Shown: positions 1-8,354 of the stretch, piece by piece
Layout of the letters: each line of letters opens with the position of its first letter
How positions within the stretch are numbered: the stretch's first letter is position 1
NCBI GenBank assembly: GCA_020354025.1
Contig: CP070638.1
Span: forward strand, 417,341-455,422
DNA: 38,082 nt
DNA from: Fidelibacterota bacterium
Lineage (GTDB): Bacteria; Fidelibacterota; Marinisomatia; SCGC-AAA003-L08; TS1B11
Reading direction: 5' to 3'
Translations under genes and position numbers: made by a program
Notes under the pieces: generated by a model
Databases searched by the model: none
Told to the model about the DNA's origin: nothing
What the model saw: the letters and a program-made list of their open reading frames with translations, nothing else

Positions 1-248
1 CGAGAGGACCGGAACGAACGAACCGCTAGTGTACCAGTTGTCTCATCAGAGGCACCGCTGGGTAGCTATGTTCGGCAGGGATAAGCGCTGAAAGCATATA
101 AGCACGAAGCCCCCCCCAAGATGAGATTTCCCTCCCCGCCTTCGGGCGGGGCTGAAGGTTCCCTGTAGACGACAGGGTTGATAGGCCACAGGTGTAAGTC
201 CGGTAACGGATTCAGCCGAGTGGTACTAATAAACCGTGAGACTTGAAC
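1..248 (+). rRNA. 23S rRNA, 3' end (partial)
   Basis: This is the 3'-terminal part of the large-subunit rRNA; the rest lies left of the window. The stretch around positions 15-60, with the GTACCAGTTGT and TCATCAGAGGCACCGCTGGGTAGCTA-like blocks, matches the conserved 3' domain. So does the end near 215-247, with ATTCAGCCGAGTGGTACTAA and then the CGTGAGACTTGA tail. The exact 3' end is estimated. A 5S gene follows about 57 bases later, as expected for an rRNA operon read on the plus strand. Long ORFs across this stretch on the minus strand are spurious. Confidence 0.95.
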
Positions 249-305
249 AATCTTTTTCGATTTGATCCAGATCCGTCTGGTACAGCTTTTATTCTCCCTT
301 ACCTT

Positions 306-422
306 TCCGGTGACCATAGCGTAGGGGAAACACCCGATCCCTTTCCGAACTCGGAAGTTAAGCCCTACTGCGCCGATGGTACTGTCCGCCTACGCAGGAC
401 GGGAGAGTAGGTCGTCGCCGGA
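306..422 (+). rRNA. 5S rRNA
   Basis: This 117-base gene begins TCCGGTGACCATAGCG and ends GTCGTCGCCGGA, so its two ends pair as the 5S helix I. The conserved internal block CCGAACTCGGAAGTTAAG is present at about 343-361. It lies 3' of the 23S gene in the same orientation, forming the end of an rRNA operon. The ends are set from the terminal helix and could shift by a base or two. Confidence 0.95.
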
Positions 423-432
423 GCTCTTCTTT

Positions 433-475
433 GAAAGTCCCCTGGAAGCCGCTTTTTCGGGGATTTTCTTTTTTT
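433..475 (+). terminator. Rho-independent terminator of the rRNA operon
   Basis: A ten-base stem (433-442 with 459-468, one G-U pair) closes a loop of about 16 bases and is followed directly by a run of T (469-475). It starts 11 bases after the 5S gene, in the right place to end the rRNA transcript before the FecR operon. Confidence 0.85.
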
Positions 476-545
476 ATGCTCTTTTTCAATTTGTTTTGTG
501 ATCTATGATACATCTTCACATGCCGGGCGTTGCTAATATCGTCTT

Positions 546-587
546 ACAATCGACAGGCGGTGTTTTTATTGTAACACCGACGATTGT
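546..587 (+). promoter_or_regulatory. Bulged inverted repeat upstream of the FecR-operon
   Basis: ACAATCG (546-552) and GGTGTT (559-564) pair with AACACC (573-578) and CGATTGT (581-587). The result is a two-part stem with an asymmetric bulge and an eight-base AT-rich loop. It lies about 50 bases before the start of the first FecR-operon gene and has no U-run of its own, so it is not an obvious terminator. It could be an operator or a 5'-UTR structure; the role is unknown. Confidence 0.4.
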
Positions 588-635
588 GTATTGTATATTA
601 TTGGAGATGAAACACTCTTTGAAAGGAGGGTGATG

Positions 636-1844
636 ATGAAAAATGCGTTTTGTATACTGGTCGCTGTCTTCATGCTCAGCGGCGGCTGGGCTCATGGACA
701 GGTATTGAGGTTGGACGGAACCTTTAGGGACTTTGTTACCTTCTACGTCAGCAGTGTCGATGTTTCCACCGGTGCCACCGACGTAGAACTGTTCGATTAT
801 ACACTCTCATCGGATAGCTATCCCGTGGAAGTCAGCGTTGAATTTAGCGTGCTGATCAATTCAGCTCCGCTGAACCTCGACTACAGCAGACCTTTTCTAC
901 ATGTCACGACTCAATCATTTACTTTGCTGGATGAGGTTCACATCCGGAATACGGATTTGAACATTAACACGGACCACCTGGAATATGTCGACGGAGAGCC
1001 TCTGAGTATCACCGTAAATGATCCGGAGACGATTTTCGATGATCCTGATTTTAATCCTGATGCCATGCAAAGTCTGATCATTCAGTCTGGCCGCTTACCG
1101 GATGGAATCTACCGCCTTGATTTGGTGGTAAATAATCTAACAAATCCGGGGGGATCTGTGAGGAAGGAGGAGTCGATTATCTCCGCCCATCCCATCTCCT
1201 TGGAGCTGATATCTCCGGGCGGGCCATTCGCTGAAATACAGAATCAAACGATCATGACTACCTACCCCTTCTTCCAGTGGCAGTCCGATCCCTGCGCCAT
1301 CTGCAGCTACCGGATTAGGGTGGCCCGGTTTATCCCCAACGAACACAGCTCTGCTGAAGACGCCATCGAGGATCAGACCGTGCTGCCCATCGAACAGGCG
1401 CTTGGTTGGTACCCTGAGCAGGATATGGATGGAAAATTCTTGCCCACTACTTCCTTCCAGTATCCCCAATCTGGTGCCGTTGACCTCGAGCCTGGCAATA
1501 TATACGTATGGCAGGTGCAGAAAATCATTCCTACTACCGAAGGGGATGAATTCATCAACAGTGTGATCTATGCGTTTATGATCGAAGAACAGCAGGCCGG
1601 ATATGACCCGATCAAGGAAGCCGTGCGTACTGTCTTAGGTGATGAGCGCTACGAGCAGCTTTTTGGCGTCGGTGGAGAGCTCATGGGCTTTGTCGGCGAT
1701 GAGGAAAGTCTTTCAATCAGCGGCAGTATCAGTGTTGATGGCACTGAGCTGGAGGCAGGGAATATCGACGTGAGTACACTCCTGCTAATCGCTCGATTAA
1801 TCGAACAAGGAGAAATCTCCGTAGTAGAATCGGAGGTGCAGTAA
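636..1844 (+). CDS. Exported protein of unknown function, first gene of the FecR/CHASE2-cyclase operon
   Basis: I do not recognise a named family. The 402-residue product starts with a clear signal peptide: MKNAF, a hydrophobic core to about residue 17, and a likely cut after AHG. It is therefore secreted or periplasmic. The mature part looks beta-rich. It includes a PFFQWQSD...YRIRVAR segment resembling the fibronectin/Ig-like folds of surface proteins, with two cysteines close together (CAIC), and its C-terminal 80 residues are acidic. The start at 636 is chosen because AGGAGGG (624-630) sits six bases upstream. An ATG three bases earlier and an in-frame ATG at 591 are possible but place the ribosome site badly. 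Its stop overlaps the next gene's ATG by one base (TAATG), so the two are probably translationally coupled. A role in presenting or sensing an envelope signal is inference from context only. Confidence 0.75.
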   Translation: MKNAFCILVAVFMLSGGWAHGQVLRLDGTFRDFVTFYVSSVDVSTGATDVELFDYTLSSDSYPVEVSVEFSVLINSAPLNLDYSRPFLHVTTQSFTLLDEVHIRNTDLNINTDHLEYVDGEPLSITVNDPETIFDDPDFNPDAMQSLIIQSGRLPDGIYRLDLVVNNLTNPGGSVRKEESIISAHPISLELISPGGPFAEIQNQTIMTTYPFFQWQSDPCAICSYRIRVARFIPNEHSSAEDAIEDQTVLPIEQALGWYPEQDMDGKFLPTTSFQYPQSGAVDLEPGNIYVWQVQKIIPTTEGDEFINSVIYAFMIEEQQAGYDPIKEAVRTVLGDERYEQLFGVGGELMGFVGDEESLSISGSISVDGTELEAGNIDVSTLLLIARLIEQGEISVVESEVQ

Positions 1845-2773
1845 TGAAACGTTTAGCCTTTTTACTGGTATTCATTTCTGTATCCCTGGTCTGGGGTGCA
1901 GAAAAGATTGCATTTACTACCAAAGTCAGCGGCCAGGTTAACCTGGTGAATCTACAAGAACAGACGGTGCCGCTGAAACGCGGAACGGTTGTGAATAGCG
2001 GTGAGCAGATTGTTACCCTCACCGATGGCTTGGCTGTTATCATGTTCATTGATGACAAGAGCCTCCTGCGGATTCAGAAAAACACAACCCTCACCGTTGG
2101 CGGCGAGCGTTCGGCAACCGCCATATCAAAACAGGTTGACATGCAGTTCGGCAAGCTCAGGGCACAGGTTACCGAGCAGCGCCAAGAAGGTGCGTTCGTG
2201 ATCTCCACGCCCACCTCCGTGGCGTCGGTGAAAGGGACCGATTTCTGGGCCACCTCTGACCCGGTCCTGGGTGATATCTTTTTGGGGATAGACGGACTCA
2301 TCGAGGTGGAGAACCTGATCAGCGGTGGAGTCATCGAAGTCGGCGGCGGTCAGATGGGCACTTCAGAGCCGGATGGAACTACTGCGGTGGCGACCTACGT
2401 GCTCATCGTGAGTGAGCTTCTGAGCGTCTCGGAGAATGTGCTGACAATGGAACCGGCCGAGATCGGTGAAGGTGATGCGCGCATGCAGTTTAACGGGCAG
2501 GTAGCCTTGACTTCTCAGACTACTTACGCCGGTCCTGATCCTGAAGTTGGCAGTACTGCAACCATCTCCGGCATCGCTAACGATGACGGCTCGGTTACTG
2601 CCGTCCAGGTCGCAATTGAAGAAATCGAAGAAGAGCTCGAAGAAATCGAAGATAAAGGCCCGGATGAAGGCGAAGGTGAAGGTGAAGGTGCTGAAGCCGA
2701 AGAAGCAGAGCTGCGGATAAGGTTTGTAAATCAAGACGGCACGACTAAAGAGCTCGTTATTATTTATAAATAA
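1844..2773 (+). CDS. FecR-domain exported protein
   Basis: This is a 309-residue secreted protein with a signal peptide (MKRLAFLLVFISVSLVWGA, cut near residue 18). Residues of about 25-165 form a FecR domain: LKRGTVVNSGEQ, a hydrophobic DGLAVIMF strand, then GKLRAQV and the hallmark STPTSVASVKGTDFW. In iron-uptake systems FecR passes a signal between an outer-membrane receptor and a sigma factor. The wider family also occurs next to CHASE2 proteins with no sigma factor, as here. After the FecR domain comes a beta-rich segment, then an acidic low-complexity stretch (about 258-291, many Glu, a GEGEGEGEG run) and a short C-terminal strand. The GGAGGTG at 1832-1838 is the ribosome site. It lies in an operon with the unknown exported protein, the beta-barrel gene and the cyclase. 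The acidic repeat could bind cations, which is inferred only. Confidence 0.88.
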   Translation: MKRLAFLLVFISVSLVWGAEKIAFTTKVSGQVNLVNLQEQTVPLKRGTVVNSGEQIVTLTDGLAVIMFIDDKSLLRIQKNTTLTVGGERSATAISKQVDMQFGKLRAQVTEQRQEGAFVISTPTSVASVKGTDFWATSDPVLGDIFLGIDGLIEVENLISGGVIEVGGGQMGTSEPDGTTAVATYVLIVSELLSVSENVLTMEPAEIGEGDARMQFNGQVALTSQTTYAGPDPEVGSTATISGIANDDGSVTAVQVAIEEIEEELEEIEDKGPDEGEGEGEGAEAEEAELRIRFVNQDGTTKELVIIYK

Positions 2774-2827
2774 GCCAAATCCGAATTAACTTTTAGTTTG
2801 ATCTATAACACCGGAGGTGAACGGAAG

Positions 2828-5635
2828 GTGACTATTCGAGTCTACAGTATTGCGTATGGACTTTTGCTGCTGGCAGGGGGGCTATCGGCCAGCAGTTTTG
2901 CTGACGGGACTATCTACCATCAAGCACCGGTAGAAGCCGTTGCGCTGGAACCACTCACACTGGAAGCCGTGATTGAGGTGACGGATGCCGCCGTGGCATC
3001 GGCCAGCATATACTACCGCCCCCGAGGCCAGGAAACTTACCAGGAAGTTCCCATGTCATCAGCGGCCGGGAATCTCTTTTTCGGTACCATTCCCGCCGCT
3101 GAAATCACGGAGCTGGGGTTGGAATATTACCTGGTCGCCTTGCTGGATGATGAAAGTGTCCTGGCATACCCGGTCGATGATCCTGAGGTCAATCCGGTGT
3201 TTGTTACGATAAAGTCGGCTGCAGAAGGGATCGCTTATACACCGGAGACCCAGGAGGTCGCAGCAGACCTCCAAGAGGTCGATGTATTGATCCTTTCCCC
3301 CGAACCCGGCGATATGTATCTCCCCGATGATGTGGTGATAGCCGTTTCCTTCTTTAACGTCCAGGATTTGGATGTTTCATCCATCCGACTCCTGGTCGAC
3401 AGGCAGGATGTAACCACCCAGGCGGATGTGACCGCTGACCTGGTCACCTACACTCCTCCGGCTCTAAGGACAGGAGCCCATCAAGTTGAACTCCAACTGA
3501 ATCGCAGCTCCGGTTCGGCGTACGAGCCGGTGGCCTGGCGGTTCCTGGTTACCCAGAAAGCAGCCGTAACCACCGAACAGGCCTTTAGACAATCTGGCTC
3601 CATCACCCCGACCTACCGACGGGATGATATTGATGAAGAGCTGCTTGAGGTAAGCAGTATGAGGCTGTCTTACCGCGGCGGATGGGATTGGTTGCGATTC
3701 CGCGCCAACATGAAGCTCACCAGTGAGCAGGATCCCTACAAGCCCCATCGAAACCGCTTCTCCGCCAGCTTCAGCACACCGCTGCTGACGCTGGGTATCG
3801 GCGACGTTACCCCGCGGCTCGATCGCTTCAGCCTGGATGGCAAGCGGTTGAGGGGTTACGACGCCAACTTCACCCTGGGAATCGTCAACCTGCGGGTGGC
3901 GAAGGGGGAGCTGGAGCGAGGCATCCAGGGCCGGCCTGATGCGTCTGTCAAGGTTACCGATCATAATCTTGACACTGACAGTCTCACCGTTTCGCGCGCG
4001 GGCTATGCCTTTCGGCGCGACATCCTGGCTGTCCGGCCCAGCTTCGGATCTGGACAGCGCTTTGAGCTGGCATTCTCGCTTATAAAGGCCAAGGATAATA
4101 TTGCCTCGGTGAATCGATTTGTTGATGATGGCATTGTTCAAATTGACAGTAGCGTTGCGTGGAACTCAGACTGGATTGACAATTCCACCCGCACAATCAC
4201 CTATCGGGACCTGGACAACCTTGTCGGCTCAAAAATTCGGGTCCCTGAGAAAGACTGGGAAGGGAAGTCACCCCAGGATAATGTGGTGATCGGATCCAGC
4301 CTCACTTTCGCCTTGAACCAGCGCCGGTTCGTGGTTCAGTCAGGGTTCGCTCTGAGCATGCTAAACAAGAATATATGGGATCCGGTATTGAGCAAGAAGG
4401 AGCTGGATACCTTTGCGCCCGGTGATGATACAGCCGATGGCTTTATTGGCGGCGAAGGCGGTATCGCCGTTGAGGATTTGCCCATTGATCCAGGCGAACT
4501 TGAGGACTACTTCCATATCAATCTGAACCAAGTCCCCCTGCTACCCATCGCCATCGACTCGGCCAGTTTCGCTAGTCCCTTGAAGCTGATCGCAAATATG
4601 CCCTCCCTGGCCTATCATGCCACTGCCAAGTTCAACTACCTGCGCAACTTCATCACCCTGGAGTACCAACAGGTAGGTCCCGAGTTCAACTCCCTGGCCA
4701 ATCCTAACCTGCAGAAAAACGTGCGTGTACGTTCCATCTCCGACCGCATCCGTCTTTTCGAGAGCAGACTCTTCATCTCAGCCCTTTACCGGGCCACGGA
4801 CGATAACATCGTTAAAGTGGAAGACGAGCCCATCACTTCTACGAAAATGATCAATCTCAGTGCCAACCTCAACCTGGGCCGGGGGCTGCCCTCCCTCGTT
4901 CTGGGGCGGAGAACCTATGAGCGCAACAATGGCATTGATACCGCGAGTGCCGATCTCGGAATTTCTGACCGTCGCGAGCATGCTATTACCAAGTCACAGA
5001 ACCTGGGCCTCAGCTACCGGCTGCAGATGTTGACATCCACGCACGACCTGAACTTGAACCTGGCTGCTACGGATATCAGCGACAACCTGAAGGACGATCG
5101 ACGTGTGGGCGATACTCTCTTCGTGGCACAATCGGCCGCCTCAAATGTTTTCTCCCTGACGGCTGTTTCCAGGTTCCCGAACGGGCTGGAGACCAACGTT
5201 GTCGTCTCCACCAATAATACGGAGATCAGCGGAGGAAAGAAGCCAATCATTCAGGACATCACAAGCCTGGACCTCATGGCTCGTCTGCCGCTGCTGAAGG
5301 GGAAGCTGCGGGCCAGGGGCGGAGTTACGTTCAGGAGCAATAAGACCAACCAGGATGAAAATCCAGATGCACCGGCGTCTTTCACCCGGTTCGGTATCAA
5401 TGGCGGAGCAAGTTTTCAGCTGGTTGAGAACCTGCGGCTGGTGGGCCTTTTTAAGCTTTGGAGCAAGACGCTTACTAATCAGACCGAACCGTTTGTTGAT
5501 CTTGATGGGGATGGTATCTGGAGCGAAGAAGAATCGTATACTGACCGCAACGGTAACGGCGTCTATGATGAAGGGCCTTTCGATCTGACGCTTCCCAGTA
5601 CTGTCATTTCCACCACCCTGGAATATACATTCTAG
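2828..5635 (+). CDS. Large predicted outer-membrane beta-barrel protein with periplasmic Ig-like N-terminal half
   Basis: The product is 935 residues with a signal peptide ending near SASSFA-DG. I do not recognise a named family. The first ~260 residues read as two soluble beta-sandwich domains: one with a YYRPRGQETYQEVPM pattern, the next with an ILSPEPGDMYLPDDVVIAVSF pattern seen in Ig-like domains. From about residue 265 the sequence shows alternating polar/hydrophobic strands with frequent aromatic caps and ends LEYTF. A terminal Phe is typical of barrels inserted by BamA. Near the C-terminus (about 891-915) are two calcium-loop-like motifs, DLDGDGIWSEEE and DRNGNGVYDEG. The GTG at 2828 is chosen as start because GGAGG lies at 2813-2817 and a signal peptide follows at once. 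A longer TTG start at 2798 has no ribosome site. A role as the outer-membrane partner of the FecR protein and the downstream cyclase is inferred from context. Confidence 0.8.
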   Translation: MTIRVYSIAYGLLLLAGGLSASSFADGTIYHQAPVEAVALEPLTLEAVIEVTDAAVASASIYYRPRGQETYQEVPMSSAAGNLFFGTIPAAEITELGLEYYLVALLDDESVLAYPVDDPEVNPVFVTIKSAAEGIAYTPETQEVAADLQEVDVLILSPEPGDMYLPDDVVIAVSFFNVQDLDVSSIRLLVDRQDVTTQADVTADLVTYTPPALRTGAHQVELQLNRSSGSAYEPVAWRFLVTQKAAVTTEQAFRQSGSITPTYRRDDIDEELLEVSSMRLSYRGGWDWLRFRANMKLTSEQDPYKPHRNRFSASFSTPLLTLGIGDVTPRLDRFSLDGKRLRGYDANFTLGIVNLRVAKGELERGIQGRPDASVKVTDHNLDTDSLTVSRAGYAFRRDILAVRPSFGSGQRFELAFSLIKAKDNIASVNRFVDDGIVQIDSSVAWNSDWIDNSTRTITYRDLDNLVGSKIRVPEKDWEGKSPQDNVVIGSSLTFALNQRRFVVQSGFALSMLNKNIWDPVLSKKELDTFAPGDDTADGFIGGEGGIAVEDLPIDPGELEDYFHINLNQVPLLPIAIDSASFASPLKLIANMPSLAYHATAKFNYLRNFITLEYQQVGPEFNSLANPNLQKNVRVRSISDRIRLFESRLFISALYRATDDNIVKVEDEPITSTKMINLSANLNLGRGLPSLVLGRRTYERNNGIDTASADLGISDRREHAITKSQNLGLSYRLQMLTSTHDLNLNLAATDISDNLKDDRRVGDTLFVAQSAASNVFSLTAVSRFPNGLETNVVVSTNNTEISGGKKPIIQDITSLDLMARLPLLKGKLRARGGVTFRSNKTNQDENPDAPASFTRFGINGGASFQLVENLRLVGLFKLWSKTLTNQTEPFVDLDGDGIWSEEESYTDRNGNGVYDEGPFDLTLPSTVISTTLEYTF

Positions 5636-5648
5636 CCTCGCTTTCAAT

Positions 5649-8090
5649 TTGAACCTGAAAAAACTCATCTCAACCTACGGCGCCGGTCTTATATGGACCG
5701 GCGTTTCTATTATCCTGGTTGCCGCCCTCTACTACCTGGGATTATTCGACCTGCTGAATTATAAAGTGCTGGACTTTTCCTACACCCGTGTCAGAGGGCC
5801 CCTGGCCGGCCTGAGTGCCCGCCAGCCAATCTCACGTGACAGTCTGAAAGTCGTGCTGGTAGACGTTGATGACGAATCGTGGCGGCTGGTGCCCTACAAG
5901 TGGCCCTATCCCCGCGACGACATTTGGGCCCGGGTGGTACGTAACCTGACCGACGCTGGTTCCCGGGTAATCGTCTTTGATGTCGAGTTTGATAGCCCCG
6001 ACTTCAAGTCAGATTACCTTGAGAAGTTGAACCAGGCCGGCAGCGACATCCCGTTCCAACATGGCGACGAAGTGTTTGCCGATGCTATCAGGTATGCCCA
6101 ATCCAAGGGTACCCGCATTGTGTTGGCCTCTAAGCTGGTCAACGAACCCACCCGGCTACCGCCGGATTATATCATGTACCCCGTCACGCGCATAATGGAC
6201 TCAGATCCTGAGCCGGGATTGATTAACGAAATCAAGGATAGTGACGGCATCACTCGTAAATATTCACTCGCTTATGAGTTGTCCAGTGAGCCGGGCACCT
6301 GGTACCTACCGCTGGGAATTAAAGCTCTGAAGGAGTACTGGGGTCTCCATGACACAACGCTGCTGCAGCCCAGATGGGAAACGAACGAGATGATCTACGG
6401 CCCCGCCGTTATCAAAACTTATGGCAAGTCTGCCAGTTTCATTGTGAATTTCTATGGTCCCCCCTCCGGCACCTCCCTGCCAGGCGAGGACCCGTGGAAA
6501 ACTTTCGACCGCTTTCCCCTCGCAAATATCATTGACGACGCCGATTTCGACCTCCGCTTCATCGAAGAGGACTCCGATTGGATGGACTTTTTCAAGCTCA
6601 ACAGCGACCTGTACGGTATTGTCGGCGAAAGCCCCTTCCTGGACAAGATCGTCCTCATCGGTGTATCCGTGAACGTACTCCTCGACGTCAAGACCACCCC
6701 CTATTATAATTATGCCGGTATGCAACAGCTGATGCCGGGAGTTGAGTACCACGCTAACGCCGTTCAGACCCTTCTCGATGGTAACTACATCAATGTGGCT
6801 GGCAGTACCCTGGAGCTCACCAAGGAATCTCTGGGCACCAACCTCCTGATCATCGCCCTGCTTGCCCTGTTCACCTATATCTTCATCCAGCGCCTCTCTC
6901 CGGTTCTGGGGGGCCTGGTAGCCTTCTTTGAGGTTCTGGTCTTCTTAAATATTGCTCTGGGGTATTTTACACAGGACTATCTGTGGCTTCCGAAATTCAT
7001 CGCTATTCACGTCATGATGTGGATCGGGATTGAGTCTATTCCGGCACTGTTTACTATAGGAACGCCGGAAATAGGTGCTTCTATGTTTGTGCCGGTGGTC
7101 CCCGGGATGGCATCCGTCGTGCTGACCTATGGTAGTATCGTACTTTATCGCTTCCTGATGGAGCAGAAGGATAAACGGTTCCTCAAGCATACCTTTGGCA
7201 CCTACGTATCCCCGGAGCTCATCGACCAGATGTACGAAACCAAGCAGATGCCCGAGCTGGGCGGCGAATCCGGCGTTCGCACCGCGTACTTCACCGACAT
7301 CGCCAGCTTCTCGGCCTTCTCGGAGATCCTCTCCGCATCCAAGCTGGTGGAGCTGCTGAACGAATACCTCACCGCCATGACCGATACCCTCCTGGAGTAT
7401 CAGGGGACCCTGGACAAATATGAGGGCGACGCCATTGTGGCGTTCTTCGGTGCGCCCATTTACTTTGATGACCACGCCTACCGGGCCTGCCTGGTAGCGC
7501 TACAGATGCAGGAGAAGCTGGCCGAGCTGCGGGAGAAATGGGCTTCGGAAGAAGACAAGTGGCCCGATCTGGTGCACTTGATGCGCATGCGTATCGGCAT
7601 CAATACCGGCGAGATTGTTACCGGGAACATGGGCAGCCGGACACGAATGAACTATACTATGATGGGGGACGTGGTCAACACCGCCGCTCGCCTGGAGGCC
7701 TCGGCCAAACAATACGGCATTTATATCCAGACTACCATGCCCACCCTGGAGCTGGCCGGCAAAGACAAATTCGAGTGGCGTAATATTGACAAGGTGAAGG
7801 TCATGGGAAAGCAGGAAGCAGTGGAAGCGGTGGAGATTATGGCCCTCAAGGGACAGCTACCTGACGAGCAGCTGAAGATGAAAAGCACCTATGATGAAGG
7901 AATGGAACTGTACTGGAAGCAAGAATGGGATGCCGGGATGGCAAAGTTCAAGGCTTCCGAGGCAATGGAGGAAGTCTTTCCCAAGCGGCCCACCACTCCC
8001 AGCAAAGTCTACCTCGAGCGTTGCGAATATTTCAAGGCTAATCCCCCAGGGCCCGACTGGGACGGTTCCTGGACCCTTACCGCCAAGTGA
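5649..8090 (+). CDS. CHASE2-domain class III adenylate/guanylate cyclase
   Basis: This 813-residue membrane enzyme makes a cyclic nucleotide, probably cAMP. It has an N-terminal helix (about 12-32), a periplasmic CHASE2 sensor (about 36-390, with VVLVDVDDESW and a GSRVIVFDVEFDSPD block), then four membrane helices (about 396-503) and a cytoplasmic class III cyclase domain (about 540-720). Catalytic residues are visible: metal-binding Asp550 in YFTDIASF and Asp594 in KYEGDAIVAFFG, purine-contacting Lys590 and Asp674, and Asn677 and Arg681 in GDVVNTAARLE. Lys plus Asp in the base-binding positions favours ATP over GTP. About 90 residues follow the cyclase domain. The start is a TTG 13 bases after the previous stop; no clear ribosome site is seen and the next Met is far inside CHASE2, so coupled translation is likely. 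CHASE2 is an extracytoplasmic sensor domain, so the operon's exported proteins may supply its signal. Confidence 0.93.
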   Translation: MNLKKLISTYGAGLIWTGVSIILVAALYYLGLFDLLNYKVLDFSYTRVRGPLAGLSARQPISRDSLKVVLVDVDDESWRLVPYKWPYPRDDIWARVVRNLTDAGSRVIVFDVEFDSPDFKSDYLEKLNQAGSDIPFQHGDEVFADAIRYAQSKGTRIVLASKLVNEPTRLPPDYIMYPVTRIMDSDPEPGLINEIKDSDGITRKYSLAYELSSEPGTWYLPLGIKALKEYWGLHDTTLLQPRWETNEMIYGPAVIKTYGKSASFIVNFYGPPSGTSLPGEDPWKTFDRFPLANIIDDADFDLRFIEEDSDWMDFFKLNSDLYGIVGESPFLDKIVLIGVSVNVLLDVKTTPYYNYAGMQQLMPGVEYHANAVQTLLDGNYINVAGSTLELTKESLGTNLLIIALLALFTYIFIQRLSPVLGGLVAFFEVLVFLNIALGYFTQDYLWLPKFIAIHVMMWIGIESIPALFTIGTPEIGASMFVPVVPGMASVVLTYGSIVLYRFLMEQKDKRFLKHTFGTYVSPELIDQMYETKQMPELGGESGVRTAYFTDIASFSAFSEILSASKLVELLNEYLTAMTDTLLEYQGTLDKYEGDAIVAFFGAPIYFDDHAYRACLVALQMQEKLAELREKWASEEDKWPDLVHLMRMRIGINTGEIVTGNMGSRTRMNYTMMGDVVNTAARLEASAKQYGIYIQTTMPTLELAGKDKFEWRNIDKVKVMGKQEAVEAVEIMALKGQLPDEQLKMKSTYDEGMELYWKQEWDAGMAKFKASEAMEEVFPKRPTTPSKVYLERCEYFKANPPGPDWDGSWTLTAK

Positions 8091-8354
8091 CAGGTCTACT
8101 GTAATTAATTGCAGTCAAAGGATTCTCTAGCAACTTCCCCAACAATCAGTCTTCTATCATCGCGGGTCCTCGGGAAAGTGTGAAGGGCGGGGTGAGTTTG
8201 ACCGATCATTACTGCTAGAGAGTGCCAACAATATATTCTTACTAAATAGTCAGTATTGTCAGAGGACCTGCCCGGTAGCCGAAATGGTCTACTATCATCT
8301 CACTCTGCCCAGGATGGCTCGCTGAAAAATCGGATTTACAGCTAACTTATCGGC

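Noticed and set aside
66-317. 83-codon minus-strand ORF
   Set aside because: It lies over the 3' end of the 23S rRNA and the 5S start; rRNA sequence explains it.
8091-8354. Terminator or small gene between the CHASE2 cyclase and the threonine synthase gene
   Set aside because: A short near-palindrome occurs near 8099-8114 (CTGTAATTAATTGCAG), but there is no GC stem with a T-run and no credible ORF.
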